Assembly (NCBI GenBank): GCA_958298945.1
Contig: OY282606.1
Span: forward strand, 41,181,920-41,245,919
DNA from: Atherix ibis
Lineage: Eukaryota; Arthropoda; Insecta; Diptera; Athericidae
Direction of reading: 5' to 3'
Length of the DNA stretch: 64,000 nucleotides
Of the stretch, positions 1-13,199 are shown piece after piece (position 1 is the first letter of the stretch; each line of letters starts with the position of its first letter). A program made the position numbers and the translations under genes. The notes under the pieces are model-generated. The model had not been told where the DNA came from and made no database searches. It saw only the letters and a program-made list of their open reading frames with translations.

Positions 1-3000
1 TTTTTGTTCATCGTACATACAAATAAACAAACAAATAAGTTTGGTGAATCCATAACTTACGAAAAATTTGCAACGAGTTTATCAGGAATATAACTTATCA
101 ATAGCACACGTTTTTTCATAAACATAATTTTGGAGGGCCGAAAAAAACTGATGAAAATGTAGACGTACTATCATCAGGATAAATTATCAACCCAGTTTTT
201 TATACAAAAGTTATTGAAAGGATCAGAAAAAGGGTTATACGCCTTTTATGGGATATTGCAAACACAGTCCCACTATCCCCTGACTCTAGTCTGTGTTTTT
301 TTTTTCTCAATATCAAAAAACTATTCAAAGCACATCATCTTCGTACGATAAAAGGATTATTGTATATCATAGAGAATGTGAGCGATGAGCTAAAGGCGGT
401 TTTTATACTCTAATACTCTTATAAAAAGTGGAAACAATGACTCTGTTGATGTATGTAACTTCCCAAACTAAATACTTTAAAAAGTATAAGATTAATATTT
501 GGAGAAAAAAATAACCAGTCTCATTACTTTTCTGCTCAGCTTGTAAGGAATTATAAATTCTATTCTCTAGTATGAATTCTAAAAATATTAACATTTAAGA
601 TAAATTCCTAGAGGTATTTTCAAAAATCTTTTTAAGATTTATAGTTGGTAGATGTTAACCTCAGATAGATATCCAAGTTTTGAAATTTTATTTAATAATA
701 TTTTATATATAAAATAAATTTCTATTAATCATATACTTTAAGCATCCTAATCAAATATCTCTAAGGATATTTATTAGATAAAATTTTGATAAACTTTTAT
801 ATAAGTCTCAATAAATCTTAGAAATTTTTATTGCGCTATTATATGAAATAAAATTTACGAAATGATTAACCTTTAAGGATTTTATAAAAGTTTTCTTTCA
901 TTTATTTATATAAATATCTTTTCCTGTATATAAAAAGTATCTAAATCTGATCGGATATGTACACAATATTATATTGTACATTATCCTGTCAAGTATGCTA
1001 ATCAAGAAAATGACATAATCTATAATACTCTTATATAGAGCTGGATAATAATATCATTTATATAAATCATAAACATGGAATTGACAATAAAAGATTTATT
1101 GATTCAGTGGAGTTATGAAACCGTATTGTAAACATAATAAGCTTCTGGTATTAAATCAAATGGTAAGCCTATTAGGATCGAAGTGAAATTGTAGAATTTT
1201 TTTTACAGAAATCTTTTTTTATTTTAATAATTTATTATTATTATTAATGTAAATAGTAAACTTAAAAGAAAAGTTGATATTCTATTTAAAAATTGAAATG
1301 TTAACATTTTTATTCACTATAAGCACTAAAAGTTGGGTTTCTTTCTAATTTTCAAATTTAACTTAAAAAAGTCTTAAATTAAAATAAATCTGAAACTTTA
1401 ACCCATCTGAAATTTTATACACAATAGGGAAATAATAAAAAATATATAACAATAATAATAATTATATTGTAATATTTTCTATTTGTAGTGAAAATTTCTA
1501 ATAATGATTTACATTGAACTTTGTACCTATTAATTACTTAATTATAATTTACAAACAGTACTTATAGAATATTGTAAGTACTTATTATAGAAGTTTAGTG
1601 CCTTTACAAAACAATAATTATCCTATTCGAAATTCAAATTAACGTAATTGACTAATAATAATTTAATGATTAGAAATAATAGTGCCGATTTGATTTTCGT
1701 AAATTATTACTAAAATATTTTAAGATAAGAAAAGGAAGAAATTCAGGAAAATTTAAGAAATTTAAATTTTTTTATAGAAGACATTTTTTTAAAGGAAACC
1801 CAATTTTTTGTGCAATTAGAATAGAATAGAATTTTTTTTTAAATCTAATTCAAAAATTTAACCTTATAGCAATTAATAATTAATTATAAAAATATTAGAA
1901 GTACTCTCCAAATTGTTAAAAAAAAAAAAATTCCACTGTTTCTTTTTGAAATATTCCACTTATAAAAAATAATTTATTCAGAAACCCATTGAATTTGATT
2001 GAACTTTGTCAATAGGTATTATATAACAAAATCGTGGCAATAAACTAAACAATAAGTTAGTCAGAAAGCACTTAATATCTTTTGACCACTTTTGTGGAAA
2101 TATGAAGTGTTAGCGTAGGTGTTCAAGTTGACAGGATCAATGATAAGTTTCTATTTCAACAGCTGCCCAAAATGATAGATTGTATTAAAATATAAGCGAT
2201 TTATTGATTTAAAAACTTGAATAAAATAACTTAGGTATTTTGAAAACCCTTAATGTTAATGTAAGATTTATTTGGTTTAGTCATAAATAAATAAATCACT
2301 ATGGACGGTATGAACTTATTGAGTCACCATATTTGGATCAGAGAGCCAACGGCTGACGCCAAACGCATTATGACTTTGGCACGCACTTACCGTTTTTGAA
2401 CTTTCGAAATTTCTACGAATACGTTTTGAAATTTCTACCGCTTTTACGTTGAGTTTATATTATTAAGAAAATGCAAGTAATTTGATTACAAAAAGAGTTA
2501 ATACAATTAAAAATTCCAATCAAATGTGGAATGTGTTATTATTGGCATAAGTGAACAGTTTTGTCTCCCTCCATCAGGCAAATTTTCCTATGACTAAATG
2601 GATGCAACTAAGCGGAATTGAAATCAAGCTCCGATATTACGATTTTCACATGTTGTGATGCCAAATGTTCATTTCAGTATTTCAACGCTAATCAACTGAA
2701 TCGCCCTGAATTACGATTACACGTTCTTGCCAATATGGCGGCTCACGATACCTGCATGAGGCCGCGGCCTTAATTATGTAAATTTTCCTCGTGGCACAGG
2801 TACCATCTGATCTAGTTTGGAATAAGGAAAATTTTCCATTCGCATTCAATTGTGTAAGAAGTAACTTTCTTCGATCCATAAAAAGGAAGTCATTATCTAA
2901 CTCGGATAACTTGGTGTAATTTAAATTTATCCACTAGGCAATTCCGATAGTCTGACATAAGTTTCGATTATGAATAATGTCTAATCACAGGTTTACAGTA

Positions 3001-3768
3001 CTATACAAGTTGTTTTGCATCATTTTCATTTCCTTATTTAAATATTTCCATTTTTATCTGCACAATTAAAACAGGAACTACTTATTTGGTCAATTGGAGA
3101 AACGCATGTGTTTATTATGTTTAGTTTATCGAATAATTTTCAAACTAATTACTTTAATTACTTTCATTGTGCAATTAGTTTTTATTAATAAAAAATGAAT
3201 ATTATCTTAAGAAATTTTATTTTCTTATGAATACGGAAATAATTTATAAAATACTTATTAAAAATACGGCTCTTTAGACCTCTTGACTTATAGATTTTTG
3301 CTAAAATATATTTTAAATAAAAACAATAATTCTAATATTAAAGCATTATTATTTTTATAAAAACCTATATTGAACAACAAATTTGTTATTTTTAATACTT
3401 TTTCCAAACAAACGCTTTAAAAATAAATTTGTTCATATATTTTTTCAGAGAATTAACGCATTTATTATTAAATATTTTAAAAGAACTTTTTTTTTTGATG
3501 AGAATCTATTTTGGGAAAAGCTTTTAATTAAAATTTAATTTTCCTTTAAATAATTCAATTATAATATGAAAAATGAAAATTTCGACCTAATATTTTAAAT
3601 TTTAGCAAACTTTGTTAAAATTATAATTTTAGCTCAAAGAATAAATTTTACTTTTTAAATAATTAAAATTTAATTAAAATTCACAATTTTTCAAAGAGAA
3701 ATAATTTAAAGTAATATTGATAAGAAATGCAAAGTAAATATTTGAAAAAAATTACAGCAAATTTAGGT
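1..3768. other. AT-rich non-coding stretch, no gene seen
   Basis: All frames are broken by stops apart from chance ORFs of about 60 codons. The sequence is dominated by A/T runs. A patch at about 2555-2885 is somewhat less AT-rich and holds a 63-codon open frame on the minus strand, but I recognise no protein family in it and it lacks convincing splice or start context. Intron or intergenic DNA is the simplest reading. Confidence 0.6.
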
Positions 3769-3905
3769 GTCTGTGTGGGTTGGTCCGGCAATTAGAATAT
3801 CCCTACGGCATGTCCTGTCTGTTGTAAGAGGCGACTACTAAAAAAAAGGGCTACTCAGAGTTTTAAAAGTAAACTCAAACGAGCCTTTTGTGTACTTCTA
3901 AAGAC
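3769..3905. other. GC-richer island, possible old repeat fragment
   Basis: Against a background of long A/T runs, this about 135-bp block has near-normal base composition and includes the string GTAAGAGGCGACTAC. It has no long open frame. Its sharp edges suggest a fragment of a repeat (SINE or LINE end) rather than host coding sequence, but I cannot name the family from sequence alone. Confidence 0.3.
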
Positions 3906-4282
3906 AAAAAATCATAATTTTTGTTGCCTTGCTAGTATATAAAGAATTATCCATTTTTTAGTTTGGAAAAAATTGCACTATTTTTTTAAAGTTTTTAAAA
4001 AAAAAATGTTATTAAAGATCAACATTATTTAGGTAAAAATTAGCCATTTTTTCTATTATAAGTTATTTTATTAACAAACAATTTATTAAAAATAATACCT
4101 TGGTACTTTGGATGCCGATTTTTCATGGAAACGCGAAAAGAAACTGTGTGGTCAGCTTATTGACTTTTTCTGGCATGAATTTTAAGCTTTTAATTTATAT
4201 CATACCTCAAAATGATCAAGCCTCTCAATATATTTTATTATAGCTATTATATTCGATGTATAAGGACAAAATTTGGTCAGTA

Positions 4283-5221
4283 CGAGGTCTGTTCAAAAAG
4301 TATCGCGAATTTAGTGTTTTTTCAAAAATTATTTATTTAATCATAAATATCTATTTTGTTCCCTTAAAAGTAATCCCCATCAGATATTATACACTTATGC
4401 CAACGTTTTTTCCAATCTTCGAAGCACTTCAAAAAATTATTTTTTGTGATCTTGCTCAGCTCCTCCTTCGATGCCGTTTTTATCTCCTCAATCGTAGCGT
4501 AGCGTCGTCCTTTCATGGGGCACTTCAGTTTCGGGAACAAGAAAACCTCACAGGGGGCAAGATCTGGGGATACGGTGGCTGTGGCATTATTAGTGTATTG
4601 TTTTTGGCAAAAAATTCGCGCACAAGAAACGATGCGTGAGCAGGGGCGTTATCATGGTGCAAAAGCCAATTTTTGTTCTTCTACAAATCCGGGCGTTTCT
4701 GGCGGACTGCTTCGCGCCACTTGCGCATAACTTGCAGGTAATATTCCTTATTGACCGTTCTACCTTGTGGTAGTACATGATGTACCACGCCCCTGCAATT
4801 GAAGAAAACTGTAAGCAAAACCTTCACATTCGACCAAACTTGGCGCTTTTCGTAATTTACATCTTCTCGGCTCTCTGATTACTTTTTGTACCACCACCGA
4901 TAAACGTTGCTTCAGTCCAAGATAGCTTCACCATATGCCACAGTCAATATTCGGAATGCGTCCGCGTAATTAATTTTATTTTTTACACAAAATTTGATAC
5001 AGATTCTTTGATCCATTTTTTGGAATGGGCAAAAATCGAAGACGAACCAAAACACGTGCAAGCAAAGCAGCTGTCAAAAATTTGCCGAACATTCAAAATG
5101 GCCGAACTTGTTGGTATAAATGAGAGATATGAGTACCAATATAACGCCAAAAAAAATCGAAAACCGAACATACGTAACCCGCGGAAATTCAAAATTCGCT
5201 ATACTTTTTAAACAGACTTCG
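4283..5221 (-). mobile_element. Mariner E1, internally deleted copy
   Basis: A 939-bp element bounded by about 31-bp terminal inverted repeats that begin CGAGGTCTGTTCAAAAAGTA on the left; the right arm (read inverted) starts CGAAGTCTGTTTAAAAAGTA, with three mismatches overall. TA dinucleotides at 4281-4282 and 5222-5223 are the expected mariner target duplication. The transposase reads on the minus strand. A full mariner is near 1.3 kb, so roughly 350 bp are missing from the middle. The two ends are alike only over the short terminal repeat and then diverge, the ordinary mariner arrangement; compare copy E2 at 23837-24743. Confidence 0.85.
4351..5016 (-). pseudogene. Mariner transposase pseudogene (E1)
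   Basis: The ATG at 5016 opens with MDQRICIKFCVKNKI and continues through a mariner N-terminal helix-turn-helix region containing DAFRILTVAYGEA and SNVYRW. Stops interrupt it soon after (for example LD*SNVY). The frame then jumps to a C-terminal segment with NVKVLLTVFF, the second catalytic aspartate in LLHHDNAPAH, and a final KRWHKCI...GDYF block. The segment that would carry the first catalytic aspartate (TGDESW in copy E2) is deleted. A 1-bp deletion lies before the third-aspartate motif, where the expected PCDFF reads PCEVF, so the third aspartate is a glutamate. About 222 codons remain of the usual ~345. It cannot encode an active enzyme. Confidence 0.85.
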
Positions 5222-6692
5222 TATAATGTAAATTATTTTTAATATATAATTTTTATATTTAGATACATAAATTAGATAGCCTTCTTCATATTCAGAACTA
5301 AATTCAATAATTGTTATTTCAGATATTATTTAATTCCACAAACTTTGTTTTAAATAATTTCCTTAATTTTATATTAATAATGCATAGTAATACTATAAAT
5401 ACAGAATGAATAGTAGCAATAACTAGAATATACTAATAAGTAGCTTTTAAGTTATTGGAAAAATTATGTATAAAAATAAAACACTTTCAAAATTAAATCG
5501 TACAAAAACCGATATAAACTTTTTACTTAAAATAATGAAAATTCTTTCTAAAATGTACCCCGGGTGTCTATTATAATTGTTCAATATAAAAGTTGACAGC
5601 ATGTTGAAAATTCATTAATATTTCTCTTCTTAAGATTACATTTAAGAATATAATACCACTCATTAGTTAACAAAAAATAATTACTTGTTACTCATCCCTT
5701 AAATGAAGTTTCTTATAAATTGAGTGACAAATGATTAGCTGGTATACAACTTAGAATGAGGCTAAAAATTTCAGTTTATTATAAGAAAAGCTCTAATTAC
5801 CACAAAGTCATTTCGTATCGTTGCTGTTATTGTCCTTCAACATAATGTTCAGTACATTATTCGAATACTAATAAGATTTCGAAAGAATAATAAATCGATA
5901 TTGTTGCTAGAAATACTTGGTATTAAAAATGCCTACGAAAATGAATTGTCATCATATAAGGTGCTGGACAAATACAAAAAAAAATATTGATAAATTAAAT
6001 TTTAGTATTCCTTTTTTTTTATAAAGAAATATTTTATTGCGTAAAAATTATAAATACCAAAATTTGACAAATGTTTGAAGTCTAAAATAGAAGTGGAATA
6101 TTTTGTGTAATTTGTGTTACGTCCTCAAATAAAAGTTTCCCTTTCCTTAGTGAACGGTACGTTATTGGTATGGCAGTTGAGACTATAAACGATCTCCAAA
6201 AATATCTGAACAGTATCGGAGCCGGCATCTGTTGATCCGGCTCTCAAATTTATTTAGTTTTGATTGCCTTATAACCAAAATATTGAATTACGTAAGATTA
6301 CAGGTCATACAGAAGCTCTTAACCTTTCTGTGCCCGCTGTGATATCGAACTTTCCGCATTAAGTTAGCAAATATCATTTAACATCTTTTACCATACGCAC
6401 AGACAAATAAACTGGAACAACGGTGGAATATATCTTTACTGCAATCCAGTCTACATAACACCTACCCCAATATTCTGGTTAAGAAAGCCTCTTAGCATTC
6501 GGATTGGACATAACCGCACTTACTCATAACTTCCTCTTCGAAAACCAACTTCGTCCTTTATTCCATTTCTGTGCTATTCTACTTACTATATTTTATATCA
6601 TGAACTAAACTCAAATTTCTGCTAAAGTAGGGCTCCTTCTTGGATTATTGACTGAAAAAGTCCTACAAGTTCCCTTATTAAAATAAAATGAA

Positions 6693-7022
6693 TGCCACTT
6701 AACCTAGAATTTATTTTTCAGTAGGGCTCCTTTTATTGTAAAGATTATTGACCCAACGACCATTTCCTAAGCTATTATCTTTTAATTTATCCAAATAGTC
6801 TAATTCGCTCTACGAAACTTTAATGATACTATCTTAGGGGTCTTATATATAAAAAAAAACCAAAATCTTCGGTCGTAAGTATATAAATAGACCAAACTAA
6901 CAGTGGCCAAATACTAATCCAAAAAATAACCATTCCGAAATTCTGGGCGAGGAAGATGCCACTCAACCCAGAATTTATTATTGAGTAATACTTCTTCTAT
7001 TGTAAAGATCCTTGAACCGACA
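6693..7022. repeat. Diverged direct repeat, about 264-bp offset
   Basis: The segment at 6693-6758 (GCCACTTAACCTAGAATTTA, later TTTTATTGTAAAGAT) is matched at 6957-7022 (GCCACTCAACCCAGAATTTA, later TTCTATTGTAAAGAT). The copies share order and spacing with scattered substitutions, so this is an old duplication. Confidence 0.5.
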
Positions 7023-10000
7023 ACTTCTTTCCGAAACCGTCTTTTAAATTTTCTAAGTTTCTACATAAAATATAACAACGTCTGATTGCTCTCCAACTTA
7101 TTTCGACCAGTTTCAGACCCGGCAAACTGGCATTGCCCACTCACACGTAACATGAAGTCGCCAAATGACCTCAAGATGATGGCGCTATAAAATGGTTTCT
7201 GGCGCATGCTTTAACATAGATACTTTATATAAAACAAACAAATATAAGTACATGCCGTACTGTGTTCTCCAGAAATAGTATTCAAATTAAATGTAAAGTT
7301 TTTTTTCTGAAAGTCACATCTTATAACGATAAACTTTTTTCTTTATTGAAAATATTTTTTAATAATTTAATTTTTTTTTGTTGAGATTTATGAGTGAAAA
7401 AAACTTTGAAAAGCTTCACTTCTATGAATGAATACATCTATTTGCATTTGAAAAGTTAATGTTGGGGATTGAAGAAAAATCCAATTTGAATATGAGTGTG
7501 CGAATGTGACTATGAATAGATTCCACTATTCATCCATAGCCATTGAGGTAGGTCATATTATTCGAGAGTGGATTTTATACCACACACTTTTGCTAGCAAT
7601 CAAAAATTCCAATTGAAATTCGATAAACGTACTATGAATAAATATATAACACGAGAATGAATTGGTTCGAAATGAAGATCTCAATTTTTTTGCACGTACG
7701 GTAACTTAAATCGCTACTATGGAAATTGTTCGTATTGGATTTACTCTGGAAATATTAAAGATTTTTGCTTGGAATAAAAAGTTGAAAGGATCGAAAGTGG
7801 TTGGCACGTGTGTTAAGATTCATGGTTTGCATAAAATTATGTGATAGAAAGCTGTTTATACTCAATAAATGTAATACTGCGATAGTCATCGTATTTTTAT
7901 CAATATTATCTGAATCGTAAATGAAAAAATAAAATTTCTTATAGACATTCTTTTTTTGTTTACCAAAGGTGTCAGTTAAAAAAACTATAATAGAAGAAAA
8001 ATAAAGTATATTTATCTCAAAGTGGAAATATTACTAATCAGATTCATATTTAATTTCTAGTGGGAGATTTTCATTAAACTATCAACCAATTTAGATGCAT
8101 TATTTTTTTAATCTATGTTAATTATCGTTTCTTTTTTGTAGAATTTTCATTAAACATTCAAGCAAAAATATTTTCTAAGTGATTTTACTTTCAAACATTA
8201 GCAATTGTTAATAAATAAAAGTTTTTTTTTTCTTTTAACTTGAACTACTTACATTTACCATTCTTCTCATAATATAATTATTTATTTTTATGTATTTATG
8301 TTTCGATTTTCATATTTATATTCGAATATTTATATTGTATGATTTTTTTTTAACAAAAAATTCCATTAAATCAATAATGAGTGAAATGGGAAATTACCAT
8401 TTTTGCAGTGAAAACTTTTCATAAAATTATGCTCGAAATTCAAAAAAAATAAATATGTTCACAAATAACATAATAGACAAAAGTATATATTTTACTGACA
8501 AAAATAATCAACATGTTCATTTGTGAAAAATTTTGTTTAAAAATACTATAAAAATTGTTTCATAAAATTTTGAAACTTTTTATTTCTTTCTTTTGTATTT
8601 TGCCATTAAAATTTTTTCATATCACATAAAAAGTAACAATACAACTTTCTAATTTTCTCTTAAATTATACTTTAATATGATTTTATTTAGAAATGGCAAA
8701 ATTATCCTTAATTACTGTGTATATTTTACTAAGTATATTTGGTCTCTTATAATAGAGGGATGATGATACGAGTAACAAACTGCCGGTGAAAGATAATCTG
8801 GATTTTTTCTTCTGATAACAAAAGTTGGACGAAAAAAATTAGCATGAACATAGACAACCATTCAATATGATTTTATAAGAGTTGATTAGTAACTTGCCTT
8901 AATAAAAAAATTTAAAAAAATTTTAATAAAAGCTCAAGGTTTCACAGAAACATTTTTTTTTTATATAAACTAATAGAGTTTTCTATTTTTATGATAATTA
9001 TTACTAATTTTGACGTAGAGAAAATCAATTTGTTATGTTGTTTTTTTTTCCTTCTTTTTTATATCATCTATAATTTATAGTAACTACTATTTATCTTTTC
9101 TTTGTACTATAGTATAAAAATGAATTTTATTAACATTTGGTTGGATAATAAAATCTGAAAATAATAGTCAAAATGTGCACACGATTTCAAATCATGCTCT
9201 TTAATTCACCTGCAATTTCTTTGGAATTATTTAATTTACTTTAGTAAATATAATACTCTTAGGGAAAATTGACTATTAGTTATTACCTTCATTTATCTTT
9301 CATTTGCAATTTTTTCTAAAGCTTTATCTTCTTAAGTATGTTTATGCACATGCATTTTTTGTTTGTTTTTTTTTTATTATTAAATACGAAAACTAGTGAA
9401 TGTGTGGGATCAACGCCTCAAAACTCTTTAATAAACTTAATTTTATACGTCGGGCTTACCTTGCAAATAATAAAATGAAAAAAATATATTTTCGATAAAG
9501 AGATTTTTTGTTAATTAGTATTTGGTTTCGTCATTCTGCATTTGCAATTATATTTAAAATAATTTAATAGCACAGTTAGTGCTGTGAAAGTTTTACTCTT
9601 AGTTTTACTAGAATTAATGAAGAAATAGTTTGACTTCATTAAAGCCGACTAGGCCTATTCTAAAATTATTTAATTAATTCCTCTATTGATTAATGAATTA
9701 ATTATAAAGTATAATTTTTAGAATACGAAAATTAATGATAAAGTAAATGTGGGCTTTTTAGGTGCTCCTTAAATTATTTTTAAGGTGTGTTGGAATGCAG
9801 ACTTTTAAATTGGTCCATTTTATTCATATTTTATTCTTTAGGTAGGAAGTTTTAAATAAGAAAAGGATATTTTTAAAGAAGATAACTATTTTATTTTTAA
9901 TTGAAATATAACCAAGTTGGTTTTTAAGAATCCATTTACCTGGTGAAAAATAAAATATGACCACCAAATATCCCATAATACAAATTCCATTGTAAAAACA

Positions 10001-10479
10001 CAATTTAAAACAATAAATGAGAAAAATCTTATTATAAATTTTGCCATTTTATATTAATTAAAATTTTTTGGCCATAGAATGCGTAGAAGTTACGCCTATT
10101 TGGTGCTGGAACAATAGTCTTTCGATCAGTTGGATCATTTCTCACTCAGTGTATGCCAATCAGCAAAATTTTATAAATATATGGTAAAAAAAGCAGTTGT
10201 ATTTGCAAAAAGTGACTTTCTGATGGGTATTTTGATCGAAGATGACCATTTCGAGTGAATAAAAACCGATTTTTTACCCAAGTTTAAAGATTTTATTTTT
10301 TACCAAATGTTATTTTAAGAAAATGGTCCCACAATCTATATACTACCACTAGTTTGGGCATCGAGATTTATTGATATCAATTCACATGCCATTTGCCGTC
10401 ATTGAAATTTTTCTTGCAAAGTTACATCAAAATTGTATTTTCAAATATAATTTTTAATTTTTAGAGTATTCAAAAATCA

Positions 10480-10585
10480 ACAGCCATCGAATGATGGCTG
10501 AATTACAACCCGAAATGTGCGGAAAAGTCTTCAAAAAATAAACTTTACTTTCCGAAGCATAAATTAGATATCTCTTTATCTTAAA
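10480..10585. repeat. Dispersed repeat fragment, member 1
   Basis: Contains AACAGCCATCGAATGATGG, GTGCGGAAAAGTCTTC and TTTACTTTCCGAAGCATAAA in that order. The same landmarks, diverged, recur in order near 25256-25332, 28275-28370 and 40082-40140. This suggests an old interspersed family whose limits I cannot fix by eye. Confidence 0.35.
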
Positions 10586-10686
10586 ACTAAAATACGAGTA
10601 ACTTTATCTAAAAAATTTGCATACATTTTAGGATCTATAATTGAACTTTTAATTTAAGCTGAACTTCTTTTAAATATTTCAATCTA

Positions 10687-10757
10687 AAACTACTTAGAAT
10701 TATTTATTTTGGTATTACTGAAAGAAACTACTTAGAATTATTTATTTTGGTATTACT
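10687..10757. repeat. 38-bp tandem duplication
   Basis: A 33-bp segment starting AAACTACTTAGAATTATTTA occurs at 10687-10719 and again, identical, at 10725-10757 with 5 bp between. Identity implies a recent local duplication. Confidence 0.85.
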
Positions 10758-11583
10758 TTTTGAACAGTACGGAATTTTAAGTTAAAAATTACTTACTATG
10801 AATAAATAAATATTTTTTTATCCTAAAAAATACTATTAGACATATCGTTTTTTTTCTAATACACATCAACTATTATTACAATTTTTTTGTATGAAATATT
10901 TAAAAAAAAGCCAGTCAAGTTCAATATATTTTTGTTTCTATAATAACATAAATATTGCTTAGGAAATACACTTTATATACTATTGGAATTTTTTTTTAGA
11001 AACGGAAGGCGTCATTTTTCATTATAGTTCATTTAATATTGTATAAAAAACCTTATAATTTAAGTTGGCAATTGGCAATTTTCTAAGCTGCTAAACGATT
11101 CCAAGTTCAAGAATATTATAGGATCGAAAACTGATACAATTTTCAAAACAATTTTAATTGAACTTGTTACGTTTTTCAACTGACATAAGATCGTTGATGT
11201 TGTTAATAAGTCCTTGACCGCGATTCTATAACTTGGCTATTATAGAGCTAAAAGTTTTTCTTATTAATTTGAAGAAAATAACAATCGACAGCTGGAATGC
11301 CCACTAAGCGAATACATAACTAGACCTTGAAGAACTTAACTATGACCGCCTATGCATTTTCCTCAAAGGTAAATTTTGCATCTAAATATGCAATTATAGG
11401 TATACAAGGTAAATCACAGATCTCATCGAGGAAAATCACGTTTTGATTTTGGTAAAAATTATAAAGCTTATTCTGAAAATTGATGAAATAATCTGTTAGT
11501 TAACAATAATTTAAGAATTTTGATTTTTTAAATAGTTTGTGAACATTCATCGGTAAAATTCAAATTATATATTTTTGAAAATA

Positions 11584-11934
11584 TAACCGCTAAAGTTCTT
11601 GATATCATTCAAAAAAACTTATCGGCTATTGCTGCTCAGTGGGAATGTGCACAAAGAACGATTGCAGTAATTGTGAAGCAGTACAAGGAAACTGGGAATT
11701 TTCAGCGGAAAAAGATTCAGGACTTAAAAAATAGTTTTAAAATCTCATTGGAATTAAAAGCAGATTTTTTCGAGCCCAGCGGACCTAAATTTCGAGTAGG
11801 ACCTTAATAAAGAGATTAGTGGCGACAGGAATTCATTAAGCTGACCGTAACAGTATTAGCGCGAAAGAATCGCTTGCTTTGGGTCCTTGAGCATATCAAT
11901 TAGACTGATCAGACGTGGAATAGAGCAATCTTTT
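11584..11934 (+). pseudogene. Tc1-like transposase remnant, N-terminal half
   Basis: Frame +1 from 11584 reads ITAKVLDIIQKNLSAIAAQ, then CAQRTIAVIVKQYKETGNFQ. This is the pattern of the paired helix-turn-helix DNA-binding domain of Tc1-family transposases, including the characteristic YKETGNFQRKK segment. After several stops it recovers as ARKNRLLWVLEHIN and TDQTWNRAIF, the stretch just before the first catalytic aspartate of Tc1 enzymes. The reading stops exactly where mariner A1 begins and resumes on its far side at about 13200. The gene is dead: multiple stops, and no intact catalytic triad. The ends of the host Tc1 element could not be located. Confidence 0.75.
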
Positions 11935-13188
11935 CGTTCAATAAGTCCTTAGAAAAAGATGGAAAAAAACTGTTTTAAAAAAAAAAAATTTTATTTTTAA
12001 ACATAATCTCTTTTTACCTCTATACACTTTTCCAACCGTTTTTCCAAAATTTTTATCCCGTCCAAAAAATAGGATTTCTGATGTTCTGCAAAATACTCAT
12101 CCGTTTGAGCAATGACGTCCTCGTTAGAAGTGAACCGTCGTCCGCCAAGCCATTTCTTCAGATTGGGGAAAAGAAAATGGTCACTCGGGGCCAAATCTGG
12201 TGAATAAGCGGGATGCTGCAACAATTCCATTCTCAATTCCACAATTTTGGCCATGGAAACAGCGCAGGTGTGCACACGCGCATTGTCCTGATGCAAGAGG
12301 ATTTTTTTCTTCTTCAGATGGGAGCGTTTCTCTTTGATTTCATCGCTCAACCGTTGCAATAACGACGCTTAATACGCTCCTGTTATTGTTTTTCCTTTTT
12401 CCAAGTAGTCGATAAAAATGATGCCCTGCGAATCCCAAAAGACCGTGGCCATCACCTTGCCGGCCGATGGCACAGTTTTTGCCTTCTTCGGAACCCGTTC
12501 ACCCTTGAACATCCACTGTGATGAATGTCTCTTCGTTTCTGGGGTGAAGTACTGATCCAGGTTTCGTCCACAGTAACATATCGACGAAGGAATTCGGCAG
12601 GATTGCGATGAAAGAGTGCCAACATAGCCTCAGAGTCCACTACACGATTGCGCTTATTCTCCTCTGAGAGCAAACGCGGCACCCATCTTACCGAAATTTT
12701 TTTCACAGACAATTTTTCATGCAAAATTGAAGCGACTGTACCTTGTGATATGCCCGTGGCCTCAACTAATTCGCGCACTTTAATTCGCCGATCGTTCAAA
12801 ATCAGATCGTGGATTTTGTCGATGATTTCAAGAGTAGACACCTCAACTGAGCGTCCTGAACGATGTTCATCTTTTGTGGATGAACGGCCACGTTTAAATT
12901 CATTCACCCAATTGTAAACCGTCGCAAACACAGGTGCAGATGTGCCATGAACTGCATCCAACTCGGCTTTGATTTCTTTCGGGCTTAAGCCTTTCAAATA
13001 GAGATGTTTGATGACAGCCCTAAACTCGCTTTTTTCCGTTGTTATGCACAAATAAATGTGGTTAACTTTAATAGACGATAGAAATTGACCTACGCTATGG
13101 ATCGCGCTGAAATTTTGACAGTTTTCCTGTCGATAATGCTACGATCGCAATTTCTCGGATTTTCTAAGGACTTATTGAACGACCCTCG
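11935..13188 (-). mobile_element. Mariner A1, inserted in a Tc1-like element
   Basis: The right end reads (inverted) CGAGGGTCGTTCAATAAGTC, followed by TA at 13189-13190. The left end retains only CGTTCAATAAGTCCTTAG; the outermost six or seven bases seen at the other three ends of this family are missing. The transposase is on the minus strand. Flanking sequence on both sides belongs to one Tc1-like transposase reading frame, so this is a nested insertion. The full-length relative A2 lies at 49811-51094. A1 should be immobile because one terminal repeat is truncated. Confidence 0.9.
11997..13039 (-). pseudogene. Mariner transposase pseudogene (A1)
   Basis: A nearly full-length D,D34D mariner transposase (about 345 codons). 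The N-terminus carries KSEFRAVIKHLYLKGLSPKE, then a helix-turn-helix region with VRELVEATGISQGTV, the linker RWVPRLL, first aspartate in VTVDETW, second in LLHQDNARVH, third in YSPDLAPSDHF. Three lesions are visible. The family start ATG (present in A2) is ACG at 13039-13037, with only an in-frame TTG upstream. One base is deleted just after the first catalytic motif (about 12550). A TAC to TAA change interrupts GAY*ASLLQ (about 12368). All three catalytic aspartates survive. The break pattern differs from that of A2, so both decayed independently from an intact parent. Confidence 0.92.
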
Positions 13189-13199
13189 TAGTACAAATT

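Larger units (their letters stand above)
5222..11583. other. Non-coding stretch, no gene seen
   Basis: No open frame beyond chance length. Composition is AT-rich with a less extreme block at about 6100-7260 that holds a diverged direct repeat. Poly-A/poly-T runs are common from 7900 to 9500. A short tandem duplication lies at 10687-10757 and a fragment of a dispersed repeat near 10480-10585. Confidence 0.55.

Noticed and set aside
2688..2879. 63-codon minus-strand frame in a less AT-rich patch
   Set aside because: No homology recognised, no conserved motif, and the length is compatible with chance.
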